Assembly: GCF_900119365.1 (NCBI RefSeq)
Contig: NZ_FPJO01000005.1
Span: forward strand, 186,001 to 250,000
Length of the DNA: 64,000 nucleotides
From: Streptomyces atratus
GTDB lineage: Bacteria > Actinomycetota > Actinomycetes > Streptomycetales > Streptomycetaceae
Direction: 5' to 3'
Shown: piece by piece, positions 44,032-53,238 of the stretch
How the letters are laid out: each line of letters opens with the position of its first letter
Position numbering within the stretch: position 1 is the first letter of the stretch
Translations under genes and position numbers: made by a program
The notes under the pieces: model-generated
Told to the model about the DNA's origin: nothing
What the model saw: only the letters and a program-made list of their open reading frames with translations
The model's database searches: none

Positions 44032-46146
44032 TCAGCCGGCGGCCTGGACCGTGCCGTCCGCTTCGTCGGCGCCGCCCGCCGCGCCCGGCGCCGACAGGGG
44101 AATCTGCGGACCCGAGCACTCCCGCAGCCAGCGGCGCAGCACCTTGTGCACCTGTTCGGCGCCCACCAGCTCCGTGCCGGGCGCCACCGGCGCGGACAGC
44201 CGGGCCGGCCACAGCAGGAACGGGCGGGACTGCTCGCCGCCCAGGCCGCCGTGCGAGCCGATCTGCTCCTCGAAGGCGTGCACACAGCCCGTGGCGCCGT
44301 CGTACATCGAGTTGACCATGATGTCGGCGACGTGCGGGAAGGTGTCCGTCCGCCGCACCGCCGCGGCCGCTCCGGGGCCGAACGGAGCCAGCGGACCTTC
44401 CCCGTCGACCAGCTCCGAGACCGGGATCTCCGCGCCGCCGCGGCCCAGCACCACCGATCCGTGGCGCTCGCTGCGGACCAGCAGAAAGCCGATCCCGGGG
44501 TGGTTGGCGAGGGTGCCGAGCAGGGCGGGGTGGCAGCGGTCGAGCTGTTCGCGCGAGGCCCGCCCCTCGATGTCGGGGAAGGAGATCAGGCCGAGGTTCC
44601 CGGAGGCGAGGACCACGGGGTCGGACGGCTTCGCGAGGTGCTCCGCCTCCTCCTCGTCGACCGGCCGGTGCAGGGCGATCCGTACTGCGTCGCGCGCCTC
44701 CGAACCGCTGCGGGTGCGCTGCGCCCGACGGGGCACGGGCAGCCCGCAGCCCGCCCGCACCAGGTCCTTGAGGGTCAGCCCGTACGCCCCCGCGAAGGTC
44801 TCCCCGGGGCTCTGGCCGTGGTCGGAGAGGAGCACGATCCGGTAGGTGCGCGGGGTGTGTTCGGCCACCTTGACGATCAGGGCCAGCGAGCGGTCCAGGC
44901 GCGCGAGGACCTTCTCCGCGTCGCGGCTGTTCGGTCCGGAGTGGTGCGCCACCTCGTCGTAGGCGACCAGGTCGGCGTAGACGGCGGTGCGGCCGGCGAA
45001 CATGTCCCCGATGACGGCGGCGACCACCACATCGCGTTCGACGACGGTCGCGAAGGCCCGGATGAAGGGGTACAGCCCGCCGCGCTTGATCCGGGGCGTG
45101 ACCTTCCGCATCCGTGCCCGGGTCGACTGGCCGATCTCGCGGCAGACCTCGGCGACGAACGACACCGCGGTGCGTACGGCGTTGGCCGGGTCGGAGAAGT
45201 ACGCGAAGTACCCGGCCCTGGAGCGGCGGCCCTTGCCGAACCGGGCCGCCATGGACAGGACGAGCGCCAGCTGGTCGGCGCCGCCGCTGAAGAGGTTGCC
45301 GCGGCTGGCGCCGTCCAGTGTGAGCAGCCCTCCGTTGTGGGTGCGCGCGACGGCCCTGCGCTGGAGTTCGAGGGCGCTCGCGGGCCTGCTGGAGACCATG
45401 ACGTCGCCGGTCTCCTTCTCGTACCAGCGAAAGGCCGGGACGTCGTGGTTGCTGCCGTGCAGGATGCCGAGCTGGCTGGCCCCGGTCTGGCTGGACCAGT
45501 CGGTGCGCCACGGGGTGAGCCGGTGCCCCTCCTTGTCCGCCAGCCACTGCGCGACGGTCGGCATCAGGCCCTCGTCGGCGGCGCGGGCGAGCACGTCGTG
45601 GCCGACGCCGTCGAGCTGGATGAAGACGGTTCCCGGCGGCCCGCTGCGCCCGTTGTCCGCACCGCTGCGCCGTCGGCGGCGGACGGCCAGCCGGGAGAGC
45701 CTGCGCCGGTAGGCGTTGTCGTCGCGGACGGCGAGCGCGGTGGAGGTCGCCGAGGCTACGGCGGACATCACGGCCGCGACGACGACGGCCGTCTCCGGGT
45801 CGGCGGCGCCGCGCCCGTCCGGGATGAGCCGCAGGGCGACCAGTAGCAGCGAGCCGTTCAGGAAGAAGACGAGCAGCCCGAGGACCAGAGCGGGCACGAT
45901 GAGCAGGGCCCGCACCAGGGCCGGCCAGACCAGCGCGGAGAGCAGACCGAAGGCGCCGGCGCCCCAGGCCGCGGTGAACGCGATCTTGGTTATGCTGTCG
46001 CCGTCGTCCGACTGGAGCTGGAAGTCAGGCAGAATCCCGGCGAGCACCAGCATCGTGAGCGTCGAGACCGCCCACACCACGACCACTCGCATCAGGGCGC
46101 TTCCGGCTGTTCGCCATCGCCCGTCACCCACGCCGATCCACCTCAC
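44032..46146 (-). CDS. Membrane-anchored alkaline phosphatase family phosphodiesterase
   Basis: 704 residues. The N-terminal 160 residues hold four hydrophobic helices like the phage holin/DUF-type membrane proteins of actinomycetes (VVVWAVSTLTMLVLAGILP, ALVRALLIVPALVLGLLVFFL). Residues about 165-700 are a type I phosphodiesterase fold: TVFIQLDGVGHDVL, SSQTGASQLGILHGSNHDVPAFRWYEKE, YADLVAYDEVAHHSGPNSRD and IVLLSDHGQSPG, supplying the metal-binding Asp and His residues. The GTG at 46146 has a weak ribosome site; ATG at 46092 is an alternative. Probably faces outward with its catalytic domain; substrate unknown. Confidence 0.88.
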   Translation of the reverse strand: MRWIGVGDGRWRTAGSALMRVVVVWAVSTLTMLVLAGILPDFQLQSDDGDSITKIAFTAAWGAGAFGLLSALVWPALVRALLIVPALVLGLLVFFLNGSLLLVALRLIPDGRGAADPETAVVVAAVMSAVASATSTALAVRDDNAYRRRLSRLAVRRRRRSGADNGRSGPPGTVFIQLDGVGHDVLARAADEGLMPTVAQWLADKEGHRLTPWRTDWSSQTGASQLGILHGSNHDVPAFRWYEKETGDVMVSSRPASALELQRRAVARTHNGGLLTLDGASRGNLFSGGADQLALVLSMAARFGKGRRSRAGYFAYFSDPANAVRTAVSFVAEVCREIGQSTRARMRKVTPRIKRGGLYPFIRAFATVVERDVVVAAVIGDMFAGRTAVYADLVAYDEVAHHSGPNSRDAEKVLARLDRSLALIVKVAEHTPRTYRIVLLSDHGQSPGETFAGAYGLTLKDLVRAGCGLPVPRRAQRTRSGSEARDAVRIALHRPVDEEEAEHLAKPSDPVVLASGNLGLISFPDIEGRASREQLDRCHPALLGTLANHPGIGFLLVRSERHGSVVLGRGGAEIPVSELVDGEGPLAPFGPGAAAAVRRTDTFPHVADIMVNSMYDGATGCVHAFEEQIGSHGGLGGEQSRPFLLWPARLSAPVAPGTELVGAEQVHKVLRRWLRECSGPQIPLSAPGAAGGADEADGTVQAAG

Positions 46147-46230
46147 GTCCGGACCCGCCGTTCCGGGTCCTGGCCCCCCAGCTTTCCACAGCGGGCCCGC
46201 GGGCCCCGGCCGCAGCGGCCGGGAGCCGGG

Positions 46231-46644
46231 TCAGCAGCCGTCGTAGCCGGCGGTCGGCATGGAGAGCCTGCGGTGCACGCTCGCCTTCGTACGGGCGTTG
46301 TACGGCGGCTCGTCCAGCCCCGCGATCTCCAGGCGCACACCGCGCCGCTCGCACTCCGCGGCGAACTCCGGCACCGAGGTGAGTGCCCGTGCCAGCACCC
46401 GGTCGTTGGCGGCGACGAACAGCTCGACCTCGCCGCTCTCGACATCGGTCCACAGGGCGTGGTGGTCGGGGCGCAGCCCGTAGAGCCGCAGCTGCCGGGT
46501 GACGACGTATCCCTTGCCGGCGGCCCAGCGGGCACACATGTCGTGCTGGCTGCGGGTGTCCACCAGGAACGGATCGCTGTCGAGTTCCTCGAGCGGTGTG
46601 AGGCTGGCGATGGCCGCCACCCGTACGTCCGTGACGTCCCCCAT
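46231..46644 (-). CDS. Conserved hypothetical protein (137 residues)
   Basis: A soluble alpha/beta protein beginning MGDVTDVRVAAIASLTPLEEL, with SDPFLVDTRSQHDMCARWAAGKGYVV-type opening, RQLRLYGLRPDHHALW, GEVELFVAANDRVLARAL and a closing RRLSMPTAGYDGC. The block with SQHDMCARWA and YVVTRQL resembles the N-terminal strand/helix of serine recombinase resolvase domains, but no catalytic Ser is visible and the resemblance is weak. Divergent from the MBL-fold gene. Function not assigned. Confidence 0.75.
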   Translation of the reverse strand: MGDVTDVRVAAIASLTPLEELDSDPFLVDTRSQHDMCARWAAGKGYVVTRQLRLYGLRPDHHALWTDVESGEVELFVAANDRVLARALTSVPEFAAECERRGVRLEIAGLDEPPYNARTKASVHRRLSMPTAGYDGC

Positions 46645-46830
46645 GGCCGTCCCCCCGTGCTAGTTCGTGTCGGCGACCCTACCTTCCGGCCCCCCGTGCA
46701 AGAAGGCGCGTGCCGGGACGGCGGGAGCGCGGAGGACGGGTACGGAACATCTGTGCGCCCCTGCCCCGGCCCAGCGCTTAGGCTCGATGCGGGGCCGGAA
46801 CCGAGGAGCCCGGGAACGAGGAGGCGGCGC

Positions 46831-47613
46831 GTGCCGGTGGAAGTCACCTGGTGGGGTCATGCCACCTGCACCATCGAGGACTCCGGGGTGCGGGTGCTGA
46901 CCGATCCGCTGTTCGTGCGGCGTTTCGCGCATCTGCGCCGCCGGCGCGGTGAGCTGCCCGGTCCCGAGGCGACGGTCGCCGATGTCGTGCTCGTCTCGCA
47001 TCTGCACTCCGACCATCTGCATCTGCCGTCCCTGTCCAGACTCGCCCCCGGCAGCAGGCTGATCGTGCCGCTGGGTGCGGTGCGCGCCGTGCCGGGGCTG
47101 CGGGTGCTGCGCTCGGTGCGCGGGCTGCGGATCACCGAGGTGGCCCCGGGCGACGAGGTCCGGGCCGGCGAGGTGCGGGTACGGGTGGTTCCGGCGATGC
47201 ACGACGGCAGGCGGCTGCCGGTGGGCCCGCACCGCTCCCCCGCGCTCGGCTTCGTGGTCGAGGGCGAGGCGCGGACGTACTTCGCCGGTGACACGGGGCT
47301 CTTCGACGACATGGCGCAGGCGGTCGGTCCGGTGGACGTGGCGCTGTTGCCGGTGGGCGGCTGGGGCCCGTACCTGGGCCACAGTCATCTCGACGCGGGC
47401 CGGGCGGCGCAGGCGCTGGCCCGGCTGGCGCCCCGGTCGGCGGTGCCGGTGCACTTCGGCACGTACTGGCCGATCGGCATGGACGGGGTCAGGCCGCACG
47501 AGTTCCACTCACCGGGTGACGAGTTCGTCCGCAAGGCGGCGCTGCTGGCGCCGGAGGTGGCCGTGCACCGGCTGTCCCACGGTGAGCATGTGCGGCCGGA
47601 GGCCGCCAGGTGA
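46831..47613 (+). CDS. MBL-fold metal-dependent hydrolase
   Basis: 260 residues, GTG start with GAGGAGG 6 bases upstream. Beta-lactamase-fold motifs: WWGHATCTIE, LTDPLF, VVLVSHLHSDHLHLPSL (HxHxDH, His57-His62), PAMHDGR, YFAGDTGLFDD and LLPVGGWG with a later VPVHFGTYWPIG. Two-metal hydrolase of the UlaG/NAPE-PLD-like group. The stop overlaps the DedA gene start by 4 bases, so the pair forms a translationally coupled operon. Substrate may be a phosphodiester; unknown. Confidence 0.93.
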   Translation: MPVEVTWWGHATCTIEDSGVRVLTDPLFVRRFAHLRRRRGELPGPEATVADVVLVSHLHSDHLHLPSLSRLAPGSRLIVPLGAVRAVPGLRVLRSVRGLRITEVAPGDEVRAGEVRVRVVPAMHDGRRLPVGPHRSPALGFVVEGEARTYFAGDTGLFDDMAQAVGPVDVALLPVGGWGPYLGHSHLDAGRAAQALARLAPRSAVPVHFGTYWPIGMDGVRPHEFHSPGDEFVRKAALLAPEVAVHRLSHGEHVRPEAAR

Positions 47614-48230
47614 TCCCGCAGTTCGTGGGGCAGCTGCCCCCGGAGTCGACGCAGCAGGCGGTCGGCTATCCGTCCCTGTTCCTGCTGGTGGCGCTGGGCG
47701 CGCTGGTGCCGGTGGTGCCGACGGGTGCGCTGGTCAGTTCGGCCGCCGTGGTGGCGCTCCATCAGTCGTCACCGTTCGCGCTGCTGATCGTCTTCGCGGT
47801 GGCCTCGGCCGCGGCGTTCCTCGGTGACATATGTCTGTACTGGCTCGGCGGGCGCGGGGTGCGGTCGAAGAACGGTTCGAAGTGGCTGCGGACGATCCGC
47901 GACCGGGCCGCTCCCGAACGGCTGGCGCAGGCGCAGCAGAAGCTGGACGAGCACGGTGCGGTGGTGCTGGTGCTGTCCCGGCTGGTGCCCGCGGGGCGGA
48001 TTCCGGTGATGCTGGCCTGTCTGCTGGGCCGGATGCCGCTGCGCCGGTTCGCCCGCGGCGATGTGCCGGCGTGTCTGGCGTGGGCGGCGACGTACCAGCT
48101 GATCGGCATCCTGGGCGGTTCGCTCTTCCCCGAGCCGTGGCAGGGGGTGGTCGCGGCGGTGGGTCTGACGGTGCTGATCAGCGCGGCACCCGCGATGTGG
48201 CGGAAGACGCGGGCGCGGTTCAGCCACTGA
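47610..48230 (+). CDS. DedA family membrane protein
   Basis: 206 residues, GTG start overlapping the MBL-fold gene. Several hydrophobic helices with the DedA blocks LGDICLYWLGGRGV and VVLVLSRLVPAGRIPVMLACLLGRMPLRRF, containing the conserved Arg and Pro that define the family (FxRxxPxxR-like). DedA proteins recycle lipid carriers or phospholipids across the membrane. The operon with an MBL hydrolase suggests lipid metabolism. Its last 11 bases overlap the convergent MBL gene. Confidence 0.9.
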   Translation: MIPQFVGQLPPESTQQAVGYPSLFLLVALGALVPVVPTGALVSSAAVVALHQSSPFALLIVFAVASAAAFLGDICLYWLGGRGVRSKNGSKWLRTIRDRAAPERLAQAQQKLDEHGAVVLVLSRLVPAGRIPVMLACLLGRMPLRRFARGDVPACLAWAATYQLIGILGGSLFPEPWQGVVAAVGLTVLISAAPAMWRKTRARFSH

Positions 48231-49278
48231 TCGTGCGGGGCGCCGGCTCCAGTACGCGCGAGGCACCGATCGGCAGGTCCCAGAGCTGTGTCCGCGGGTG
48301 TCCGGCCCGCTGCCAGGCGGTGCGCAGCCGGGTCAGCGGTTCGAGTACGGGTTCTGCGGAGAGCAGGAAGGCGGCCCAGTGCATCGGCGCCATCGCGCGG
48401 GCGCCGAGATCCTCGTAGGCCTGCATGGCCTCCTCGGGGTCGGTGTGCACATCACCGAGCCACCAGCGCGGTTCGTACGCCCCGATCGGCAGGAGGGTCA
48501 GGTCGATGCCGGGGTACCGGCTGCCGATCTCGCCGAACCAGTGCCCGTACCCGGTGTCCCCGGCGAAGTGGATCCGCTGCCCGTCGGGGCCGGCACTGCC
48601 GATGATCCAGCCGCCCCACAGGGAGCGGCAGGTGTCGGTGAGGGTGCGCTTGGACCAGTGGTGGGCCGGTACGAAATCGAAGCGGACCCCGTCGAGCTCG
48701 GCCGATTCCCACCAGTCGAGTTCGGTGACGCAGGTGAAGCGGCGACGGCGGCACCAGCGGCCGAGTCCGGCGGGGACGAAGAGCGGGGTGTCCCTGGGCA
48801 GTCTGCGCAGGGTGGGGGCGTCGAGGTGGTCGTAGTGGTTGTGGCTGATGACGACGGCGTCCACGGGCGGCAGCTCCTCCCAGCGGACGCCGACCGGGGT
48901 GATCCTGGCCGGCGTCCCGAGGATGCGCCGGGACCAGACGGGGTCGGTGAGGACGGTCAGCCCGCCGGTGCGGATGATCCAGCTGGCGTGCCCGGCCCAG
49001 GTGACACAGGTGCTGCCCTCGGGGACGGCCGGGAGGGGTTCGGGGGCGTAGGGGAGCTTGTGGACGCCGCGCAGTCCCTCCGCGTTGGGCCGCAGGGCGT
49101 GCTCACGGGCCAACCGGGGCATGCCCATGACACCCGGGAGCGGCGCGGTGAGCCGGTCGGCGAAGCTCTTGGGCCAGACCCGGACCTCGCCGAGCGGACG
49201 CGGTCCGACGATCCGGCCGCGGGTCACGCGGTGCGGCTGCGCGGCCCCGGTACGGGAGCGCTCGGTCTGTTCCGTCAT
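48220..49278 (-). CDS. MBL-fold hydrolase of the NAPE-PLD type
   Basis: 352 residues. Core motifs: VTWAGHASWIIRTGG, LTDPVWSRR, VISHNHYDHLDAPTLRRL (HxHxDH), FVPAHHWSKR, IHFAGDTGYGHWF and PMHWAAF. The N-terminal 80 residues include RPLGEVRVWPKSFADRLTAPLP, typical for the N-acyl-phosphatidylethanolamine phospholipase D-like family. It probably cleaves a lipid phosphodiester. It is convergent with the DedA gene, which is a second lipid-related gene nearby. Confidence 0.93.
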   Translation of the reverse strand: MTEQTERSRTGAAQPHRVTRGRIVGPRPLGEVRVWPKSFADRLTAPLPGVMGMPRLAREHALRPNAEGLRGVHKLPYAPEPLPAVPEGSTCVTWAGHASWIIRTGGLTVLTDPVWSRRILGTPARITPVGVRWEELPPVDAVVISHNHYDHLDAPTLRRLPRDTPLFVPAGLGRWCRRRRFTCVTELDWWESAELDGVRFDFVPAHHWSKRTLTDTCRSLWGGWIIGSAGPDGQRIHFAGDTGYGHWFGEIGSRYPGIDLTLLPIGAYEPRWWLGDVHTDPEEAMQAYEDLGARAMAPMHWAAFLLSAEPVLEPLTRLRTAWQRAGHPRTQLWDLPIGASRVLEPAPRTISG

Positions 49279-49303
49279 CGAGAGACTCCCGTCTCGCAGT
49301 TCC

Positions 49304-50548
49304 TCATCGGAGTTCGTCGAATGCCGTTCCGAAAATGCTCAGTGCTTCTGCCACATGCGGCAATTCCAGGGGCTCCACAGCGGTGAGGGACTCCAGTTGC
49401 TGCTCCGGGGTCGAGCCGAGCAGCATCCCGGTGCCCAGCCGTACGCGCAGCGCCCCCAATTCGTCGCCGAACCGGTGGCCGCCCGGCGTCGGGGCGCCGA
49501 GACGTTCCGTCAGGTACTCCTCCAGCTCCAGCGAGTCCGTGACACCCCGGCTCGCCAGCCGGGATCTGAGCGGGCCGAGATCGGCGTAGAGGTGGCGGCC
49601 GGCCTGCGGGGGCCTGGCCAGCGCGCCCGACGCCAGGACCGCGCGGTGGGCCGCGGCGGCGACCCGCGCCTGGAGCGCGGCGGCCCGGCGGACCCGGTCC
49701 GTCACGGCAGCCGGTTCGCGCAGCGCGTGGGCGGCGGCCCGGGCGACCGGCCCCGCGACGAACGCCCCGAGCGCGGTGAGGATGTCGAGCGTACGGGCGT
49801 GGCGCGCCGCCGCCCGTTCGGTGTCCGGGAACCGGGCGACCGCGACCGGCCAGGCGGACGGGGTCAGCGCCCCGGCGAGATCGCAGACGACCGTGACGTC
49901 GTCGGGGCACATCTCGGCCGGGCTGAGCAGGACCGTGTCGTGCGGCCGGTGCAGGGTGTCGCGCCAGGTCTCGTCGCTGATGACGTGCAGCCCCTCGGCG
50001 ACCGCCGCCTCGCACGCCTCGCGCACCAGCTCCGGCGGGGCGACGGTGGCGGTAGGGTCGTCGACGACGGAGATCAGCAGCAGCCGGGGCCTGCCGCCCT
50101 CGGCGCGCACCCTTCGCACGGTCTCCAGGAGCGCGTACGGATCGGGCACGCCACCGCACTCGGCCGGGGTCGGCACATGGTAGGCGGGTCTGCCGAGCAG
50201 CCGGGCCTGCGGGATCCAGGTGGCGGTGCAGGGGCGCGGCATGAGCACGTCGCCGCCGTGCGCGGCGATCAGTGCGAGCAGCAGCGGCGAGGCGCCCGGT
50301 GCCGCGGCGACGCGCTCCGGGCCGCCGCGCAGTCCGCGCCGCTCCCAGTAGGCGGTCGCGGCCTCGCGCAGGGCGTCGCCGCCACCGGTCGGTTCGGGTT
50401 CGCCGCGGCCCGCCGCCGAGGCGAGCACCTCGGCCAGCTCGGGCAGCACGGGAAGACCGGCGTCGGGGGCGGGCGGCCCGTACCGGACGGGTCCCCGGTC
50501 CTCACGTACGGAGCCCCGTCCGGTCCGCTCGGTCCGCTGCCGCGCCAT
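49304..50548 (-). CDS. Aminotransferase class I/II-fold protein lacking lysine
   Basis: 414 residues. The fold of PLP aminotransferases is visible: GGGDALREAATAYWERRG, a Gly-rich cofactor loop VAAAPGASPLLLAL, LLISVVDDPTATVAPP (the NPT-like block), and HVISDETWRDTLHRP (residues 189-202) corresponding to the DExY block. Where the Schiff-base Lys should follow, the protein reads VCDLAGALTPSAWPVA (221-236). There is no Lys anywhere in the 414 residues. It therefore cannot form an internal aldimine with PLP and is either a pseudoenzyme or works differently. Starts ATG; the neighbours are the MBL-fold gene and the SMP-30-like gene. Confidence 0.85.
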   Translation of the reverse strand: MARQRTERTGRGSVREDRGPVRYGPPAPDAGLPVLPELAEVLASAAGRGEPEPTGGGDALREAATAYWERRGLRGGPERVAAAPGASPLLLALIAAHGGDVLMPRPCTATWIPQARLLGRPAYHVPTPAECGGVPDPYALLETVRRVRAEGGRPRLLLISVVDDPTATVAPPELVREACEAAVAEGLHVISDETWRDTLHRPHDTVLLSPAEMCPDDVTVVCDLAGALTPSAWPVAVARFPDTERAAARHARTLDILTALGAFVAGPVARAAAHALREPAAVTDRVRRAAALQARVAAAAHRAVLASGALARPPQAGRHLYADLGPLRSRLASRGVTDSLELEEYLTERLGAPTPGGHRFGDELGALRVRLGTGMLLGSTPEQQLESLTAVEPLELPHVAEALSIFGTAFDELR

Positions 50549-50662
50549 CCGGGCCTCCTTCGCCGCCGCCCCGTCACCCTGTCGCGTCGTCTCGCACTCA
50601 GGGCCCTTTATACGAGGGTTCGGCCGACCGCGCCCGCCGGCGGGGCAGCGGGTGAGGCGGGA

Positions 50663-51514
50663 TCAGCCCGCGAAGGCCGCCTGGGGTATTCCGCGCCCCG
50701 CGTCCGGCAGCACCAGCAGCGAACCGGAGAGCGGGTGCGGGGCGGCGAGCCCCGTGCGGGCCGACGAGATGTAGAGGTCGCGCAGGTCGGCGCCGCCGAA
50801 GGCGCAGGCGGTCGGGCGCCGCACCGGCAGTGCGACGATCCGGTCCAGGGCACCGTCGGGCGTGTACCGGCGCACCGCGGCGCCGTCCCACAGGGCGACC
50901 CAGACGGCCCCCTCGGCGTCGACCGTCAGCCCGTCGGGGAATCCCGCCCCCTCCTCGACGGTGGCGAACGGGCGCCGGTTCACGGCGTTCTCACCGTCGG
51001 AGTCGAAGACGTCGATACGGCGCGTGGGCGTGTCGATGAAGTACATCAGCCGCCTGTCCGGGCTCCACCCGATGCCGTTGGCGCACGCCGCGACGGGCAG
51101 CACCGGGGTCACCGCACCGTCGGCCGCGACACGGGTGAGGCTGCCTCCGTCCGCGGCTCCGTCGTAGCGCATGGTGCCCGCCCACAGTGCCCCGTCCGGC
51201 GCGACCGCCGCGTCGTTGCCGCGCCGGCCCGGCACCGGGTCGTGGACGAGCCAGCCGAAGGCGCCGTCGGGGTCGTACAGGCCGATGCCGTCGCGCAGAT
51301 TGACCACGAGTCCGCCGCCGGCGCGCGGCTTGGCCGCACCGACGTGCTGTTCGGTCGCCATCACCGTACGGCGGCCGGTGGCCGGGTCGTAGGTGTGCAC
51401 ACGCGCGGAGACGATGTCGACCCAGATCAGCCGGCCGGTGGCCGGGTCCCAGGTCGGGCCCTCGCCGAGCTCGGCCTGCTCGTGCACGGCCACGTCCAGG
51501 TGCGGTGCGTTCAC
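50663..51514 (-). CDS. SMP-30/gluconolactonase/LRE family protein
   Basis: 283 residues, GTG start (VNAPHLDVAVHEQAELGEGPTW). Six-bladed propeller features: the metal-ligand Glu in ELGEGPTWDP, RGNDAAVAPDGALWAGTM with the conserved Asn and Asp, CANGIGWSPDRRLMYFIDT and FPDGLTVDAEGAVWVALW (further Asn/Asp metal ligands). This family hydrolyses sugar lactones with Ca or Zn. No neighbour clearly belongs to a sugar pathway. GAGAGG lies 5 bases upstream of the GTG. Confidence 0.92.
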   Translation of the reverse strand: MNAPHLDVAVHEQAELGEGPTWDPATGRLIWVDIVSARVHTYDPATGRRTVMATEQHVGAAKPRAGGGLVVNLRDGIGLYDPDGAFGWLVHDPVPGRRGNDAAVAPDGALWAGTMRYDGAADGGSLTRVAADGAVTPVLPVAACANGIGWSPDRRLMYFIDTPTRRIDVFDSDGENAVNRRPFATVEEGAGFPDGLTVDAEGAVWVALWDGAAVRRYTPDGALDRIVALPVRRPTACAFGGADLRDLYISSARTGLAAPHPLSGSLLVLPDAGRGIPQAAFAG

Positions 51515-51597
51515 TTCTGCCTCTCGTGGCCGGAATGTCGAACACACACTAATCGCGTGGCATTTGGACCGGCAATGCCGCCGGACCGGGGGCGGCC

Positions 51598-52182
51598 TCA
51601 GGCGCGACGGCCGAGCAGCGCGAGCAGCCGGGTCTGCGGGCCGGCGTCGGGCGCGGTCTCGACGGGCGCGGCGAACAGGCCGCTCTGCGAGAGGTCCTTC
51701 GCATACGGTCCGACCTCGCGGCGCGCGAACTCGACCAGCCGGGCGGGCAGCCGCTCGTCGGCGCCGATCGCCCGGGACAGGTCCCAGGCGTGCACCACGG
51801 CGTCGGCCACCATCTGCGCGCAGTAGGCGTCGGCGGCGGTGTCCCCGTACGACAGGTTCGCCGTCCGCTCCAGGGCGCCCGGCGCCTCGAACGCCTCGCG
51901 CGCCGCGTCCGCCGCCCGGTCCCAAGCGGTCACGGGGTCGTCGCCCAGCACATCGCCGTCGAAGGCGTCACCGACATCGGCGACGGTGCGGCCCCCGGCG
52001 ACCAGCGGCACCACCCAGAGCTGCTCGGTGGTGAGATGGGCGACCAGGTCACGGACGGTCCAGTCGGTGCACGGCGTCGGTGCGGACCACTGGTCCTCGC
52101 GCACCGCGTGCACCCGGTCGGTGAAGAGCCGGAGCGCCTCGCCGTGACGGTCGAGGAGTTCGCTTGCGGAGACAGATGCCAT
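51598..52182 (-). CDS. TIGR03086-type DinB/maleylpyruvate isomerase family protein
   Basis: 194 residues from ATG at 52182. Four-helix bundle with the family opening TPCTDWTVRDLVAHLTTEQLW, where His is the first metal ligand, and VADAVVHAWDLSRAIG supplying further His. Such proteins are mycothiol-dependent enzymes of actinomycetes, often isomerases or detoxifying transferases. Divergent from a methyltransferase gene 187 bases away. Confidence 0.9.
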   Translation of the reverse strand: MASVSASELLDRHGEALRLFTDRVHAVREDQWSAPTPCTDWTVRDLVAHLTTEQLWVVPLVAGGRTVADVGDAFDGDVLGDDPVTAWDRAADAAREAFEAPGALERTANLSYGDTAADAYCAQMVADAVVHAWDLSRAIGADERLPARLVEFARREVGPYAKDLSQSGLFAAPVETAPDAGPQTRLLALLGRRA

Positions 52183-52319
52183 GCGTCCACTCTCCCCGGA
52201 CCGGAGCCGGGGCGCGAGCGCAGCGTGCTCATATATCAAGACGCGTATCTCATATTTCGGCACCCAGGCGTACGGTGACGGGACCGATCAGCGCTTCGCG
52301 GCCCGCCGTTGCGGTCGCG

Positions 52320-52355
52320 TTCCGAGAGTTCCGAGAGTTCCGAGAGTTCCGAGAG
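52320..52355. repeat. Four tandem copies of a 9-base repeat next to a ribosome binding site
   Basis: TTCCGAGAG repeated four times without mismatch, ending 13 bases before the methyltransferase ATG. The repeats contain GAGAG and pass directly into AGAGAGGAC, the likely ribosome site, so copy number may influence translation. Confidence 0.85.
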
Positions 52356-52368
52356 AGGACGTACGGCC

Positions 52369-53178
52369 ATGCCGAAGGAGACCGCCGTCTACACCCACGG
52401 CCACCACGAGCCGGTGCTGCGCTCGCACCGCTGGCGCACCGCCGCCAACTCCGCGGCCTATCTGATCGACGAGCTCCGCCCCGGCCTGACCGTGCTGGAC
52501 GTCGGCTGCGGACCGGGCACCATCACCGCGGATCTGGCCGCGCTGGTCGCTCCCGGCCGGGTGACCGCCGTCGACACCACCGAGGAGATCCTGTCCCGGG
52601 CCGCCGGGGTCGCGGCCGAACGCGGCCTGGAGAACGTCGAGTTCGCCGTCGCCGATGTGCACGCGCTGGACTTTCCCGACGACTCCTTCGATGTCGTCCA
52701 CGCCCACCAGGTGCTCCAGCACGTGGGCGACCCGGTGCAGGCGCTGCGCGAGATGCGGCGCGTCTGCCGCCCCGGCGGCGTCGTCGCGGCCCGCGACAGC
52801 GACTACGCCGCGATGGCCTGGTACCCGGAGGTTCCCGGCCTGGACGACTGGCTGGACCTGTACCGCCGGGTCGCCCGCGCCAACGGCGGCGAGCCGGACG
52901 CGGGCCGCCGGCTGCTCTCCTGGGCCCGCCGGGCCGGCTTCACCGACATCACCCCGACCGCCGCCAACTGGTGTTTCGCCACCCCGGAGAGCAGGGCCTG
53001 GTGGGGTGGCTTGTGGGCGGACCGCACGGTCGGCTCGGCGTACGCGGAGATGGCCGTCGCCGGCGGCCGTGCGAGCACCGAGGAGCTGGCGGAGATCGCC
53101 GCCGCGTGGCGCGAGTGGGCCACGCGGGACGACGCCTGGTTCATGGTCCCGCACGGCGAGGTGCTCTGCCGGGGCTGA
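52369..53178 (+). CDS. SAM-dependent class I methyltransferase
   Basis: 269 residues, ATG start. Opening YTHGHHEPVLRSHRWRTAANSAAYL is typical of a common actinomycete methyltransferase group; motif I VLDVGCGPGTITADLA (about 46-61), acidic loop TAVDTTEEIL, motif II SFDVVHAHQVLQHVGDP and motif III RRVCRPGGVVAARDSDY. Resembles UbiE/Coq5-like small-molecule methyltransferases. Substrate unknown. A 9-base tandem repeat sits just upstream. Confidence 0.93.
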   Translation: MPKETAVYTHGHHEPVLRSHRWRTAANSAAYLIDELRPGLTVLDVGCGPGTITADLAALVAPGRVTAVDTTEEILSRAAGVAAERGLENVEFAVADVHALDFPDDSFDVVHAHQVLQHVGDPVQALREMRRVCRPGGVVAARDSDYAAMAWYPEVPGLDDWLDLYRRVARANGGEPDAGRRLLSWARRAGFTDITPTAANWCFATPESRAWWGGLWADRTVGSAYAEMAVAGGRASTEELAEIAAAWREWATRDDAWFMVPHGEVLCRG

Positions 53179-53238
53179 GCGCGCCGCCCCTGCCCGAATC
53201 GATCACGCGCCGATGTGCCGCCAACTACCCTTGTGCGC

